A DNA stretch of 64,000 nt from Triangularia verruculosa (taxonomy: Eukaryota; Ascomycota; Sordariomycetes; Sordariales; Podosporaceae). A model generated the notes under the pieces. That model searched no databases. It saw only the letters and a list, made by a program, of their open reading frames with translations, and had not been told where the DNA came from. Made by a program: the position numbers and the translations under genes. Below, in pieces: positions 44,145 to 54,254 of this stretch. Position 1 is the first letter of the stretch. Each line of letters opens with the position of its first letter. The DNA lies in contig MU863918.1 in NCBI GenBank assembly GCA_033296885.1, forward strand, positions 1 to 64,000, in the 5' to 3' direction.

Positions 44145-45683
44145 ATGGCCGCTACGTATGCCTCACCCCCGATATTTCCCTTCAATCTTTGAATGGTATC
44201 GTCGTGTATCGCTCGACGAGATTCTGCAGATTGGCGTGGTCCTCTCACTGGACGCTTTTCTCGAGTTTGCATCCGCGAACCGGGTATCGCTCCAGCTCGA
44301 TCCCTCTCATGGTTCTCCCTCTTTCTTGCAGGCGTGGTGGTGTGTGGCCTGCGGACTGAGAGATGTCTCATGGGGTGTTGGGGATGAAGATACTTCTTCT
44401 CCCTCAAATTCATTTGCCGCTCGGGTGATGGGCCCTAACAATAGCCTCATTCAGGCTTGTTGGACACCAGCCCTTGCCATCGCAAGTACTTGTTGAACTC
44501 AGGTTCAATCTGTCGACGGATTGCTCTTCTCTATGTCATGGGCGGCTGAAACATGCTCCTCCATGCGGAGATGGCTATCGACTGACATTAAACATCGAGT
44601 CAGCCACGAGAGAATGCCGCACTGAGGCAGCAGTTCTCTACCGGCGCTCTACCGCATACCTCGTGTATGTCTGGGCCTCGTACTAATCTGTGTGCTCTAG
44701 TTCCGTCCCCACCAAGAACGATGTTCTCGTCCCCGAGACTCTCCTGAAGAAGCGCAAGTCGCAGGAGAAGGCCCGCGCTGAGCGCGCCGCCGAGATCGAG
44801 AAGGCCAAGGCTGTAAGTCTGTTTTGCTTTTTCTGATATTTTGGACGATATGATGCACAACAAACCCTAGCGACTAGATTCGTCAATGCTGTTGCTAAAT
44901 TAACCATCTTTCGGGTCTGATCGAACCAATGAATGATGACATTCGTACTCTGCAGCAAAACTTGCGGATAGTGTGCTAACTCTATCTTATTAGGCCCGCA
45001 AGGAGAAGCGTGGTGTCATCTTCAAGCGCGCCGAGAAGTACGTCAAGGAGTACCGTGACGACGAGCGCGAGAAGATCCGCCTCCAGCGTGCTGCCAAGCA
45101 GGATGGTGCTTTCCACGTCCCCGCTGAGGCCAAGTTGATCTTCGTTGTCCGCATCAAGGGGTAAGTTTTCACTGGGAGTATCTCCATGACACTCCGTGGA
45201 CTTTGGCTGACGAGTCGATACAGTATCAACAAGATTGCCCCCAAGCCCCGCAAGATCCTTCAGCTTCTCCGTCTCCTCCAGATCAACAACGGTGTCTTCG
45301 TCCGGGTCACCAAGGCCACCGCTGAGATGATCAAGGTCGTCGAGCCGTGGGTTGCCTACGGTTACCCCAACCTGAAGAGCGTCAAGGAGCTCATCTACAA
45401 GCGCGGATATGGCAAGGTCAACGGCCAGCGCATTGCCCTCACCGACAACAGCATTGTCGAGGAGAACCTTGGCAAGTACGGTATCATCTGTATTGAGGAT
45501 TTGATCCACGAGATCGTCACCGTCGGTCCCAACTTCAAGCAGGCCGCCAACTTCCTCTGGCCCTTCAAGCTCAGCAACCCCAACGGTGGCTTCCGCCCCC
45601 GCAAGTTCAAGCACTTCATTCAGGGTGGTGACATTGGCAACCGTGAGGAGCACATCAACGCTCTCATCCGCCAAATGAACTAA
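44145..45683 (+). CDS. RPL7: 60S ribosomal protein uL30 (L7), 4 exons
   Basis: Exons 44145-44155, 44701-44812, 44994-45160 and 45224-45683 give 249 aa. Exon 1 codes for only MAA plus part of Thr. The body is unmistakable: VPETLLKKRKSQEKARAERA, then KLIFVVRIKG|INKIAPKPRKILQLLRLLQ, and GFRPRKFKHFIQGGDIGNRE near the end. Introns are 545 nt (GTATGC donor, TACTAAT branch), 181 nt (contains the C/D snoRNA) and 63 nt. The large first intron next to a tiny first exon is common in fungal ribosomal protein genes. Divergent partner: RPS14. Confidence 0.97.
44841..44929 (+). ncRNA. Intronic C/D-box snoRNA, snR39-family LSU rRNA 2'-O-methylation guide
   Basis: It lies inside RPL7 intron 2. Box C is ATGATGC (44850-44856, one mismatch to RTGATGA) and box D is CTGA (44917-44920). 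The ends pair as a terminal stem: CGA (846-848) with TCG (921-923), and TTGG (841-844) with CCAA (926-929), around a small A/AA loop. The 14 nt just before box D (44903-44916) are complementary to ACCCGAAAGATGGT, a universally conserved LSU rRNA segment. The fifth nucleotide before box D (C912) pairs with the G of ACCCG, so that G is the predicted target; I recall it as Gm805 in yeast numbering (guide snR39b). Yeast RPL7 introns host snR39/snR59, which modify A807 two bases away. Confidence 0.85.
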
Positions 45684-46031
45684 GTTATGGGGCTTTGATG
45701 GTTTTGCGGTTTTGTCTTTGGTCATGGGAATAGGCATGGGTGCATGGCGTTACACGGAAGCCAGGATGGGAGGCTCCAGGGAATCAATACCACAACACGA
45801 AGTCGTTCTTGCACACCACTCTTCCCACAGTTGATGAAGTAGACTGGTTCCATTACTGGCCAAGACGCAGCCCAATTCTATGAAGTTGCTGCTCAAGGTG
45901 TATCGTGTACATTTGCGACGTGGAGTGATATGATTGATATCCGAGTTATTTGATGTGATTCACCATCTATAATCTTGACAAAAGGCCCTGTTCAGTAGGT
46001 CTGTCTAGGGAAACCAGCCGAACCATGACAT
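45684..46031. other. Convergent 3' spacer
   Basis: 348 bp between the 3' ends of RPL7 and ISA2. No gene is seen. Confidence 0.65.
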
Positions 46032-46934
46032 TCATACTTTGATATCAAAGCTTGTGCCACACCCACAACTGCTGGTTGCTAAGGGGTTATCCACAATCTT
46101 GAACTGTGACCCAATAAGTTCCATGGTGAAGTCCACCTTGCTCCCCTTTAATAATTCGAGGGATGGGGCGTCGAGAATAATTTTGGGAGCTTCCAAATCA
46201 GCGGTACCATCCTCCCCGTCGGCCGCATAGGTGAATATAGTGTCATCTTCTCCAATAGCGGATCCATCGTCCTCTATGGATGACGAGCCAGATGACTCAG
46301 TCGGGGAAGGCAGCGAAGGAGGCAGGGTGACCAGTTTCATCAAATATTGGAAGCCGTGGCAGCCGCCGGACTCTACCTGAATGCGGAGGGCCAGGTACGG
46401 ATTCGAGTCTTTGGTCATGATCTCGGAGAGACGCTGCAGACGACTCGTCAGTTCGAGAAACATTTGAGGAACAGCTGGTGTTGGAAGTATGGGGGGAAGA
46501 CGGACCTTGGCTGCTCGTGGGGTGATCTCCAACATCATTTCCTGACCGTCTTCGTCAGTTTGAGGGTTGAAGATGGCGCGGGTCGTGCCGCCTGAGGGAG
46601 CGGCAGCGGCGGCGGCGGCGAATCGTGGGGTGCTGGTTGTAAAGGCCCGCCGCGTTGTGTGACGTCTAAGGGGGTGGTGGTGGGTGGGACGCCATGGTCT
46701 AGGATTTGTGGCGGTGGTCTGGCTGTGGGCAGGTTGACGAGGTATTTGAGGAGAGCGGGTTGTAGATGATAGAGAGCGGTGCGCCCGAGTTGCTGGCGAG
46801 GCGGCGCTTCGCACTGGGAGGGGGAGGAGGAGATCGAGGAGTGGGTGAGAGGTTGCGATGGCCTGGCGGCGCATGCTGAGCTGGATGAAGAGACGCGCTG
46901 GTGAGGAAGGGTTGGTGCAGTGCAATGGTGGCAT
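46032..46934 (-). CDS. ISA2: Mitochondrial iron-sulfur assembly protein Isa2 (A-type), 2 exons
   Basis: Exons (minus) 46934-46506 and 46433-46032 give 276 aa. A long Arg/Ser/Pro/Ala-rich N-terminus looks like a mitochondrial presequence. The A-type scaffold begins at LEITPRAAK|RLSEIM and carries the three iron-sulfur Cys residues: C168 in ESGGCHGFQY, and C266 and C268 in SSCGCGTSF. Isa2 acts with Isa1 in late [4Fe-4S] cluster assembly. An acidic Ser-rich insert (SSGSSSIEDDGSA) interrupts the domain, as in some fungal orthologues. The 72-nt intron (GTCCGT...CTGCAG, branch AACTGAC) has no stop in frame and could be mistaken for coding sequence. The start could instead be the ATG at 46874 (256 aa, beginning MRRQAIATS), which is a more typical presequence start. 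Confidence 0.9.
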   Translation of the reverse strand: MPPLHCTNPSSPARLFIQLSMRRQAIATSHPLLDLLLPLPVRSAASPATRAHRSLSSTTRSPQIPRQPAHSQTTATNPRPWRPTHHHPLRRHTTRRAFTTSTPRFAAAAAAAPSGGTTRAIFNPQTDEDGQEMMLEITPRAAKVRLPPILPTPAVPQMFLELTSRLQRLSEIMTKDSNPYLALRIQVESGGCHGFQYLMKLVTLPPSLPSPTESSGSSSIEDDGSAIGEDDTIFTYAADGEDGTADLEAPKIILDAPSLELLKGSKVDFTMELIGSQFKIVDNPLATSSCGCGTSFDIKV

Positions 46935-47504
46935 GCTTAGTCTTCGAGGAAAGCTTGTCGGCAGAGGCCGCTATGGAGGACGGTTGCGCCGGTGTTTATC
47001 GGTGGGTGTCCGGTCCCGTTATGCGAGCCACGGGAATACGCAAAATTTCCGGTGATGTCAGGGCCGAGGATCCGGGGAAGTGGTGGAAAGGCTGACCAAT
47101 CATGGTGGGGTTGTTTTGTCTTGCCTGATTTGGCAGCTCTTATCGATCAACTTTGAGTTGCAGCACATGCTTTCAATCAGGAATTGTGAAATTCGGCTTT
47201 GACAGTAGAAGAGAAGAGGCCCAACCTGGAACGTGAATATAGTCGTTATTGTCCCGCCTAGAACTCATGATAGCTCCGAAAGTCACAACGCCCTACGTCT
47301 GAGTCTACCCGCACCAATAATGCCTTCCCAAGCCTCAAAAAAAGAGTCACTTAAAATACAGATATTGAAGAATCGAAAAAAAATTGTTTGGAAAAGAAGC
47401 GAAAATCAGGCCGATTGGTAAAGAGAATCAAGTATAGCCCTTTGATAGAAAGAAATCATCTGCAGCCCTAGACCACAGTTGGGAACCTCAAGAGGCTCTT
47501 GAGA
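46935..47504. other. Intergenic spacer
   Basis: Promoter side of ISA2 and 3' side of the two-module secreted gene. No gene is seen. Confidence 0.6.
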
Positions 47505-49122
47505 TTATTCGAAGATGGAAAACAGTTCAGATCCATCAGTAGCACATGGCCCAGTCTCAAGCCTCTCGTTTCCGGGCACGACGCAGGTCTGGTTCCTTTC
47601 GTTTTTCGGTGCCAGGCGGAAACTTGTTTGTCCAAGGAAGGGAAATGATTGAGCACTGTCGGTTTCACCCTCTGAAAAATGATTAGTTCAGATGCATGAA
47701 GTAAGCGAGGATGTTAAATGATAGACTTACCGCCATCAGCACGGCCACCACATGAGAAAATAGTAACAGTGTCTCCTGGCTGGCGCCTGAGGTCAACGCT
47801 GATGCAGCCCTGGGTCTGTCGAGGCGGGATTTTAGTAAACTTGTCTAGTTGAAGGTTGGGTGGTGACAGCATGAATACACTTACCAACGTGCTCACGATC
47901 AGAGCAGCAAGTTCCCGATTGTTGTTGTGCTTGCCAGCGGTAATGACATCAAACTTCTCGTTCGGGCTCCCTGTGCAGTCCACGAGCGAGACTGGAATCA
48001 AGTTCTGCCGGAAATCTCCAGCAGTAGGGTCGACGAAGAGACACTTGTTGTTTGGTGCTCTGATAGTGACGTCAGAGAAGGCACGGGTAGCACCGTCATC
48101 ACGTTGATGTGCCTGAGCCGCAGCAGTTGGCTGGAGTGTGCCTCCCGCACCAGATACAGGAACAGGATCGGTTGGGTTGACCGAAGGAATGTTTCCATTG
48201 CCGTTATTGTTGCCGCCGTTATTATTGCCGCCGTTGTTGTTGTCGTCACCACCAGGGGCTGGGGTTGGGGCAGCGGTGACAGACTGAGCAGGGGCTGAAG
48301 GAGCAGCTGTGGGAGTAACGGTCACTGTTCGAGTACTTTTAGTACAGCTCGACGTGGAAGTGCTGCTGGCATTACCGGAACCCTCGTTTTCACCATTACC
48401 ATCATTGTTACCACCATTGTTGTTATCGTTGTTGCCGCCGTTATTACCACCATTATTGCCGCCAGTCGGAGCACCACCGCCGATAGTGAAGGTCTGACTG
48501 GCATCCCCATCTTGGCAGTTGGCAATATCAAGTGTGTTTCCCCTGGCTGTCGCGCAGAAGTTACCTCCTTCATTTCGAGGACTGAGAGAAAGCGGGCCGG
48601 CACCACCGTCAAAGCCAAAAAGCTGCGAGTCGGTCACATCACCGCCTGGGTGCGTCAGCATACGCTCTACTCAAGTCTCCTTGACAGCGACACAATCGAC
48701 TTACCTCCGTCAGCTCGACCACCGCACGAGAAGAGCAAGATCTGGTTCCCCGGTTGTCGACGTGGATCATAATTCAGGCAAGCGTTGGTCAAGGTTGACA
48801 CGATGAGGGCAACGCCGTCACCCCGAATATGATCGCCGGCAGTGATAACATCCCAGCCTTGGCCATCGGTAGAGCCGCAGTCCGCGATCTGAACTGGAGT
48901 GAGATTGGCCCGGAAATCTCCTGACAGCTCATCAACGAAGAGACATTTCCCATCTGATGTTTTGATCTCTACGTTAGAGAACGCCCGGGTAGCGCCATTA
49001 TCCCTTTGGTGGGCCTCGGCAGTGGCCTCTTCGTTGAGAGAATCAACCGCTCGGCTTCTAATGAGAGGAGAAGCGCCAACGACGGCAGCCCACGCCAAGA
49101 GAGAAGTGAGTGAAGATACCAT
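47505..49122 (-). CDS. Secreted protein with two duplicated beta-trefoil-like modules, 4 exons
   Basis: Exons (minus) 49122-48705, 48645-47885, 47815-47731 and 47671-47505 give 476 aa. A signal peptide (MVSSLTSLLAWAAVVGASP) leads into module 1 (about 37-194), a Gly/Asn- and Ser/Thr/Pro-rich linker (195-317), then module 2 (318-476). Both modules start AHQRDxGATRAFS, continue with CLFVD, GDF, PV and DC, then DVITAG, ALIVSTL, RRQPG and FSCGGRADG, and end with DSQxF/DSAQSF, L-PKNE/L-PRNE and a final F-I. The spacing and C/Q-W-like repeats suggest ricin-B-type beta-trefoils, so glycan binding is plausible. Intron 1 and intron 3 fall at the same place (after CGGRADG, phase 1) in the two modules. 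Exact family and ligand are unknown. Confidence 0.8.
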
Positions 49123-51032
49123 GGTTTTGGTAGAAAATGGATAAATAATTTGTAAAGAATGGCTGATCAACCTGATCGCAAAAGGAATGGATGTCCGCGC
49201 AGCGGACAGGAAAAGAGAGAAATGAAGGAAACAATTGGAAAAGCTAAGGAATGATGCTATTCGCAACAATCCGGAGAGAGTCCTAAGAAGGGTAATAAAA
49301 TACTAGAGAACTAGATCAGACGAAGTGGACGGCCATGTCTAGCTACTTATCCCTGTTCTGTTCGTCCGGTGCTTCCAAGAGTGGCCTCGTATGCAGGCCT
49401 TGTTCCCCATCCCCTATTGCTGGCATTTGAGGGCAAGTGATTTCGAAATGTGGTTTCATGGTCTTCCGTAGTGTGTACCGGCTCACCCGTAAGGTCGTTT
49501 CCTGCCGATCTTCAAAGCGACCAATGTGGTGGCCTGCAAGAATCCAGGATGCGGTCAGGGGTCAGTCAGTTGATTCTTGACGGGAGACTGGGGGTGATGA
49601 CAGGATAACGCAGGGGTCAGGGCCAAATGTTTCCCACTGAAGGCGCGCGGAAAAGGTCACCGCAGAGCGAAGCGCTGTCTGTTGACGCTGTGAGGCACCG
49701 TTCGCGGGGCAGGTTGGTTCCACGGCTTACACGCCTGTCAAAAGATGGATGCTTGTGGGCCCAGAAAGGAGGGTAGCATCCCTGCGGCACATCCTTGACA
49801 TGCTAGCCAGCGGGTGACCAGCACACTGGTGCTGGGTTGTGAAACGGTACCTGTCAGAGATGGCGCCAAGATCGGGGGTTATCCACCACAAAGTTCCTAC
49901 ACAGCACTTTCTTGTGGGTGGGAGAGTGGCACAGAACGCAGGATTGAAGAAGAACACCGATGTTTCAACAATGAGGAGGTCGTGGAGAAGTGCGGAAGAA
50001 CAGGAATTTTTTTGGCCCTGGAATCCATGTTCGTGTCTTTCCGCCTAAATCTCCAAACAGCGATCATGAGAATCTCCCGTTGATAGCCCCACCTAACCAC
50101 TTGGCTGGGGATGACGTCGAGCAGTATCGACCCACTGTCGTGACCTATCATGAACTTGCTGCTGTGAACCTATCTAGTACATGAGTACAGAGCTATGTTG
50201 TTGGCCATGCAGCTTGATGAGAGGTTTTTAGTGAAGAAACCTCATATTCTATGCGCTTTGGTTTGCCATCACTGAAGTCAACATTGCCAGTCCACCTCAT
50301 GTCAAAAGCGCTTGAAGAACTCGAGCATGGAAACCACTCCAACGCATAAACTCTGGGTCTGCCATGTGGAGTTGATGCGGTCCTGAATGATCTAGCTCAT
50401 CTGCACTGCATCTTCAAAAGGCAGGTTGTCTCGGGTCTCAGACCCGCATGTTCGTTGCAACTGAGACTCACCGGGCGCCCGTTCTAGGGGCCGACCATGT
50501 GGAACTCGTTGTGGAAAAAACGGGAGTGCGGCCTTGCTGGTCGAGTGGTGAGAAGGTTCTAATGGTTGGGGGCGGACTTGTGATTGTCACCACATCGCTC
50601 TCTTGGTGATCTGGAGGCTGAAGCTCACAATTGAGACGGAAGGAGACAATCTGGGGAGAAAGTGTCCCATCAGGCCTAGGATTTCTCTTTCTTAAGGTAC
50701 CGGCAGTGAAGTGGTGGTCAGACTATTGAAAGCTGAGAGATGATATGTAGCAGTAGCACCCTGTTGTAATCTGATGGGGAAGCATTGCGCCCAGGGTTAG
50801 GGACCAATTCACTCACTCACGTGTGAGCAAACTGCCAAACTGCCCCGCTTCTATTCCAAGGGCCACAGCCCTAATCAACTGCTGTCTGCCAAGACCACCT
50901 CCACTCCGCAAAATTTCCAGATACCAGAACCGCAATTGCGATTGCGCCTTGTCCCGCTCTGAACGACAGCCTTCCGACACGAACGATCAACCTCACCCAT
51001 CTCCGCCAAATCACCCCATACAAACCGCCAAA
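49123..51032. other. Long intergenic region upstream of RPS19
   Basis: 1.9 kb between divergent genes, the two-module secreted protein (minus) and RPS19 (plus). No convincing gene. The last 200 bp are C-rich and look like the RPS19 leader. An AGGGTTAGGG element lies at 50793-50802. Confidence 0.55.
50793..50802. promoter_or_regulatory. Telobox-like element AGGGTTAGGG upstream of RPS19
   Basis: A vertebrate-type telomere repeat sequence, one and a half units, 231 bp before the RPS19 start. Similar elements occur in the RPS14/RPL7 promoter and at 60550-60560. Tbf1-like proteins bind such sites in ribosomal protein promoters of other fungi; the role here is inferred. Confidence 0.5.
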
Positions 51033-51841
51033 ATGCCTGGAGGAGTCACCGTTCGCGATGTCGATGTAAGTTTTGGGAGCCCTTCGTCATGACGGCCTTT
51101 GCGACCGAGACCCGAACACTCTTTCGCCGTCCGAGTCGCTGCCAGCTTCTTCAACGAGGCTCGGGTTGGCCGACGATGATGGACCGCTGGTCAAGACAGC
51201 AACGAAGATGATGGGAGCAGGCGTGAGGGGGTCGAAAGATCTCTGAAGACGGAATTGTGCTAATCATATTTGTGTTGCTTCGTTGAAGGCTCACAAGTTT
51301 GTCAGTAAGTCTACTTTGCTTCGTTTTGGCTGGGTCTGCTTGGTGCGCAGTAAGGCAAATTGCTAACGCTGAATAGGCGCCTACGCTGCTTTCTTGAAGC
51401 GTCAGGGCAAGCTCCCCGTCCCCGGTTGGGTTGACACCGTCAAGACCGGCCCCGCCAAGGAGATGCCTCCCCAGGACATCGACTGGTTCTACGTCCGTGC
51501 CGCCGCTGTCGCCCGTCACGTCTACCTCCGCAAGACCGTTGGTGTTGGCCGTCTTCGCCGCGTCCACGGCAGTGCCAAGAACCGTGGCTCTCGCCCCTCC
51601 CACCACGTCGAGGCCTCTGGCAGCGTTGATCGCAAGATCATGCAGTCTCTTGAGAAGATCCTGGTCCTTGAGCGGGACGAGGAGAAGGGTGGCCGCCGCA
51701 TCACCCAGCAGGGTCAGCGTGATCTTGACCGTAAGCTTCCCCACTATATTTGAGCCGTTGGGACTTGGCTGACGCACGCATACAGGTATCGCCCAGACCG
51801 TCGCTGAGGCCGAGGGTGAGGAGGAGGAGGATGAGGAGTAA
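51033..51841 (+). CDS. RPS19: 40S ribosomal protein eS19, 4 exons
   Basis: Exons 51033-51065, 51289-51304, 51377-51730 and 51786-51841 give 152 aa. Exons 1 and 2 are tiny (11 codons and 16 nt): MPGGVTVRDVD|AHKFV|SAYAAFLKRQGKL. The body PGWVDTVKTGPAKEMPPQDIDWFYVRAA and VGVGRLRRVHGSAKNRGSRP is diagnostic. The C-terminus is acidic (EGEEEEDEE). Introns are 223, 72 and 55 nt. The protein is needed for small-subunit maturation. Confidence 0.97.
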
Positions 51842-52615
51842 ATGTCGTCTCTCACAGGATATCGTTCTACACACCAGTCGCCTTGTTGAATGCAGCAAAT
51901 GCACACACAGCAGGTATGAAATGGAAGGGTCGGCATGGCATGGATTTCCGGTAGCATATGGGTTAGGCGTCAAAAGGGATTAATGGCTTGCTTAATCATG
52001 CCTTTCCTCGCTCAACACTCTGCGGCCAGGTTGGCTTTGCATGTGCTAGATTCTGCAGTATGTCTGCCAAATACTGGGGTTTTCCAGCTTTCGGCGCGTG
52101 GAGCGTGGAGCGTGAAACAATACCCAATCCGAATCACCCAACACTATGCTCTTTGTGACTCGTGTCTCGAAGCAGGAATGTGACCCCATGTCCTCGTTGC
52201 TTTTGCTATCTCCATTTTTTCCTGAGCGCATTCTCATTTTAGTCTTGATTTTGCTGATGTACGTTTGTCGATGATATCCTTGGTATATGTATGGCACTGC
52301 CCAAGAACTTGTGCATCCGAACATGGGCCTTAAGAACCATTGTACTGTCGCCCTACATCATCAACATCATGTAGCAAACTTAGTTAGACCTAATACACAA
52401 AGCCGTCTTCTAAAGTAGTACATTATTGACTTTTAGAGAGCTATTGAGGGTTATAATGATGCTTTATACCTTCAAACCCTGGACCTATCCTTTAGGACCT
52501 TCGTCCTACATCGCAGTACAATTTAACCAGATCTCTAACTTACACATATTAGATTTTACCTGCTTGACGTTTTCTATCATAGACACTTAATAGCGTGTTT
52601 TTACTTGGACTGAAA

Positions 52616-52826
52616 GAAGAGAAATCACTAATATAGATAGAGTGTGGCGTGAAGATCTTGACGTTCAAAGCACTGTATTAATGTTGAATACAGTAACCAA
52701 AGTAGCTACCAAGGTAAATAATAGTGTAAGATCCATGGCCTTTCCCGTTGACCAACCCATGAATCTGCATTTTCTTTCCAGCACATGAACCTTATCTTCA
52801 CAAACTTTCTCTCTCAGTCGTAGGAA
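52616..52826 (+). repeat. Left copy of a permuted inverted 211-bp repeat
   Basis: Two blocks in the order A (52616 to about 52733) then B (about 52734-52826). The same blocks appear reverse-complemented at 57757-57967, but in the order B then A. I counted about 8 differences over 211 bp by eye, mostly C/T or G/A. Block A includes AGTGTGGCGTGAAGATCTTG and block B includes CCCGTTGACCAACCCATGAA. Confidence 0.9.
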
Positions 52827-53036
52827 ACAGATCCTTGATCTACCAAGCCGTTCTACTCCTCTTCCTTGAACAGATAAGTCTTGCCAACATAGCGCTCCAT
52901 TTCTTCCTCAACCTCGGTCAGAGGTTATTCATCTCGCATCGACTTATCTTCCAAGGCCTATTGATCATCTTCCAAGGCCTTATTTCTGCTTCAATGCCGG
53001 TCGTTCTTTCCAACGCGTTTCTGTACCGCAACAGCT

Positions 53037-53152
53037 CCCTCTCTCTTCCCATCTCCCTCTCTCTTTCCATCTCCCTCTCTCTCCCTCTCTCTTTCCATCT
53101 CCCTCTCTCTTTCCATCTCCCTCTCTCTTTCCATCTCCCTCTCTCTTTCCAG
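53037..53152. repeat. 18-bp C/T minisatellite
   Basis: About six tandem copies of ccctctctctttccatct, one of them truncated to its first 10 bp, in the region upstream of the SNF2 gene. Confidence 0.9.
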
Positions 53153-53452
53153 CAGTCAGCTGCTTCACCTACAAAGCAAGAAAATTCTCGTCCATCAAAT
53201 CTTTCCCTCCCAGCCCACCTTTTCTTCGGCTATCTTTCGGCCTACCTTACCGCGCCTTCCTCGAGCCAGTACGTTAACTGCTCCTACTCTTATGGGCAGA
53301 GACTTCTTGGTGTCTACCAAACCTCTCCCCGTTCAGCCAATTTCGCCAACTACCTTTCGACCCACGCTGGCTCTCTGCTGCCTAATAGCCAGCCACGCTG
53401 TAGACAAAATAATTGGTACTGCAAGTTAGGATCATACCTTAAGAATAGTAGA

Positions 53453-53706
53453 AAAGGCCCATTAACTATCTTCTTTAAGTATATTACTATCTTTTAAAGT
53501 GTTCACGATATCTTTTAAGGCCTATTAACTATCTTCTAAGGCCTTTTAACTGACCTTTAAGCCTTTTAACTATCTTTTAAAGCCTTTTAATTATCTTTTA
53601 AGACTTTTCAACTATTTTTCGAGCTTTTCAACTATCTTTTAAGGCCTTTCAACAATCTTTTAAGGCCTTTTAACTATCTTTCATGGCCTTTTGATCATCT
53701 ATCAAT
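53453..53706. repeat. 21-bp degenerate AT-rich minisatellite
   Basis: About a dozen imperfect copies of a unit built from AAGGCCTTTTAAC plus TATCTTTT. Related units occur at about 52946-52985 and inside the SNF2 gene's second intron (55399-55485). Confidence 0.85.
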
Positions 53707-54254
53707 CTTATATTCCCACTTTGTAGTGCCAGTTACTTTGTCCAGGACGTGCTAGCTACCATTCTGATGAGACATCTTTCCTCAATCACTTTGCCTTTCC
53801 CTGCAACGATCTTTCCTTTAACACTTCTTAACCTGCAACAATCGCCTCCGCCACCAAACCATCAACTTTTCATCCCAGTTCTCAACCGAGAGCTAGCCTC
53901 CTCGTCGACAGCTAGTAGCCTTCTCGTCGACAACAGAGCTTTCCTTATTGCTTGGCATCTTTATACAAATCTCGCACCGCAGAGATTCTGGCCAACCGTT
54001 TTTTATATCGAGCATTACTTTTCACTGAACTTACTGTGGCATTCTCGGCCCAGTACCGAGGAGCTCGACTGGGTTCCTCCAGTATCCTTGACAACTTTCC
54101 TTAACCATCCAATCTTCCTGCGCCTTCCTGCCAGTATCTTCGACAGTCACATATCGATCGCTCTTGCCCTTTTTCTCCACTTTGAATTTCCTTCTCATCA
54201 TTTCTTTTGAGATTCTTCTCACGCGGCAATCTTTCCCTTCAATCAATCTCTCTC

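Larger units (their letters stand above)
51842..54254. other. AT-rich and repeat-rich intergenic region
   Basis: 2.4 kb between RPS19 and the SNF2 gene. The part from about 52320 is AT-rich. It holds the left 211-bp repeat, an 18-bp C/T minisatellite and a 21-bp degenerate minisatellite. A 220-codon open frame across the minisatellite (52835-53497) has no ATG start and looks spurious. The last 500 bp are C/T-rich and may be the SNF2 leader. Confidence 0.6.

Noticed and set aside
51066..51288. C/D snoRNA candidate in RPS19 intron 1
   Set aside because: ATGATGG (51176-51182) and CTGA (51243-51246) are present at a fitting distance, but the terminal stem is weak and I could not match the guide region to rRNA.
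52835..53497. 220-codon open frame over the 18-bp minisatellite
   Set aside because: It lacks an ATG start, and Ser/Leu/Pro/His repeats come from the minisatellite itself; more likely leader or promoter DNA.
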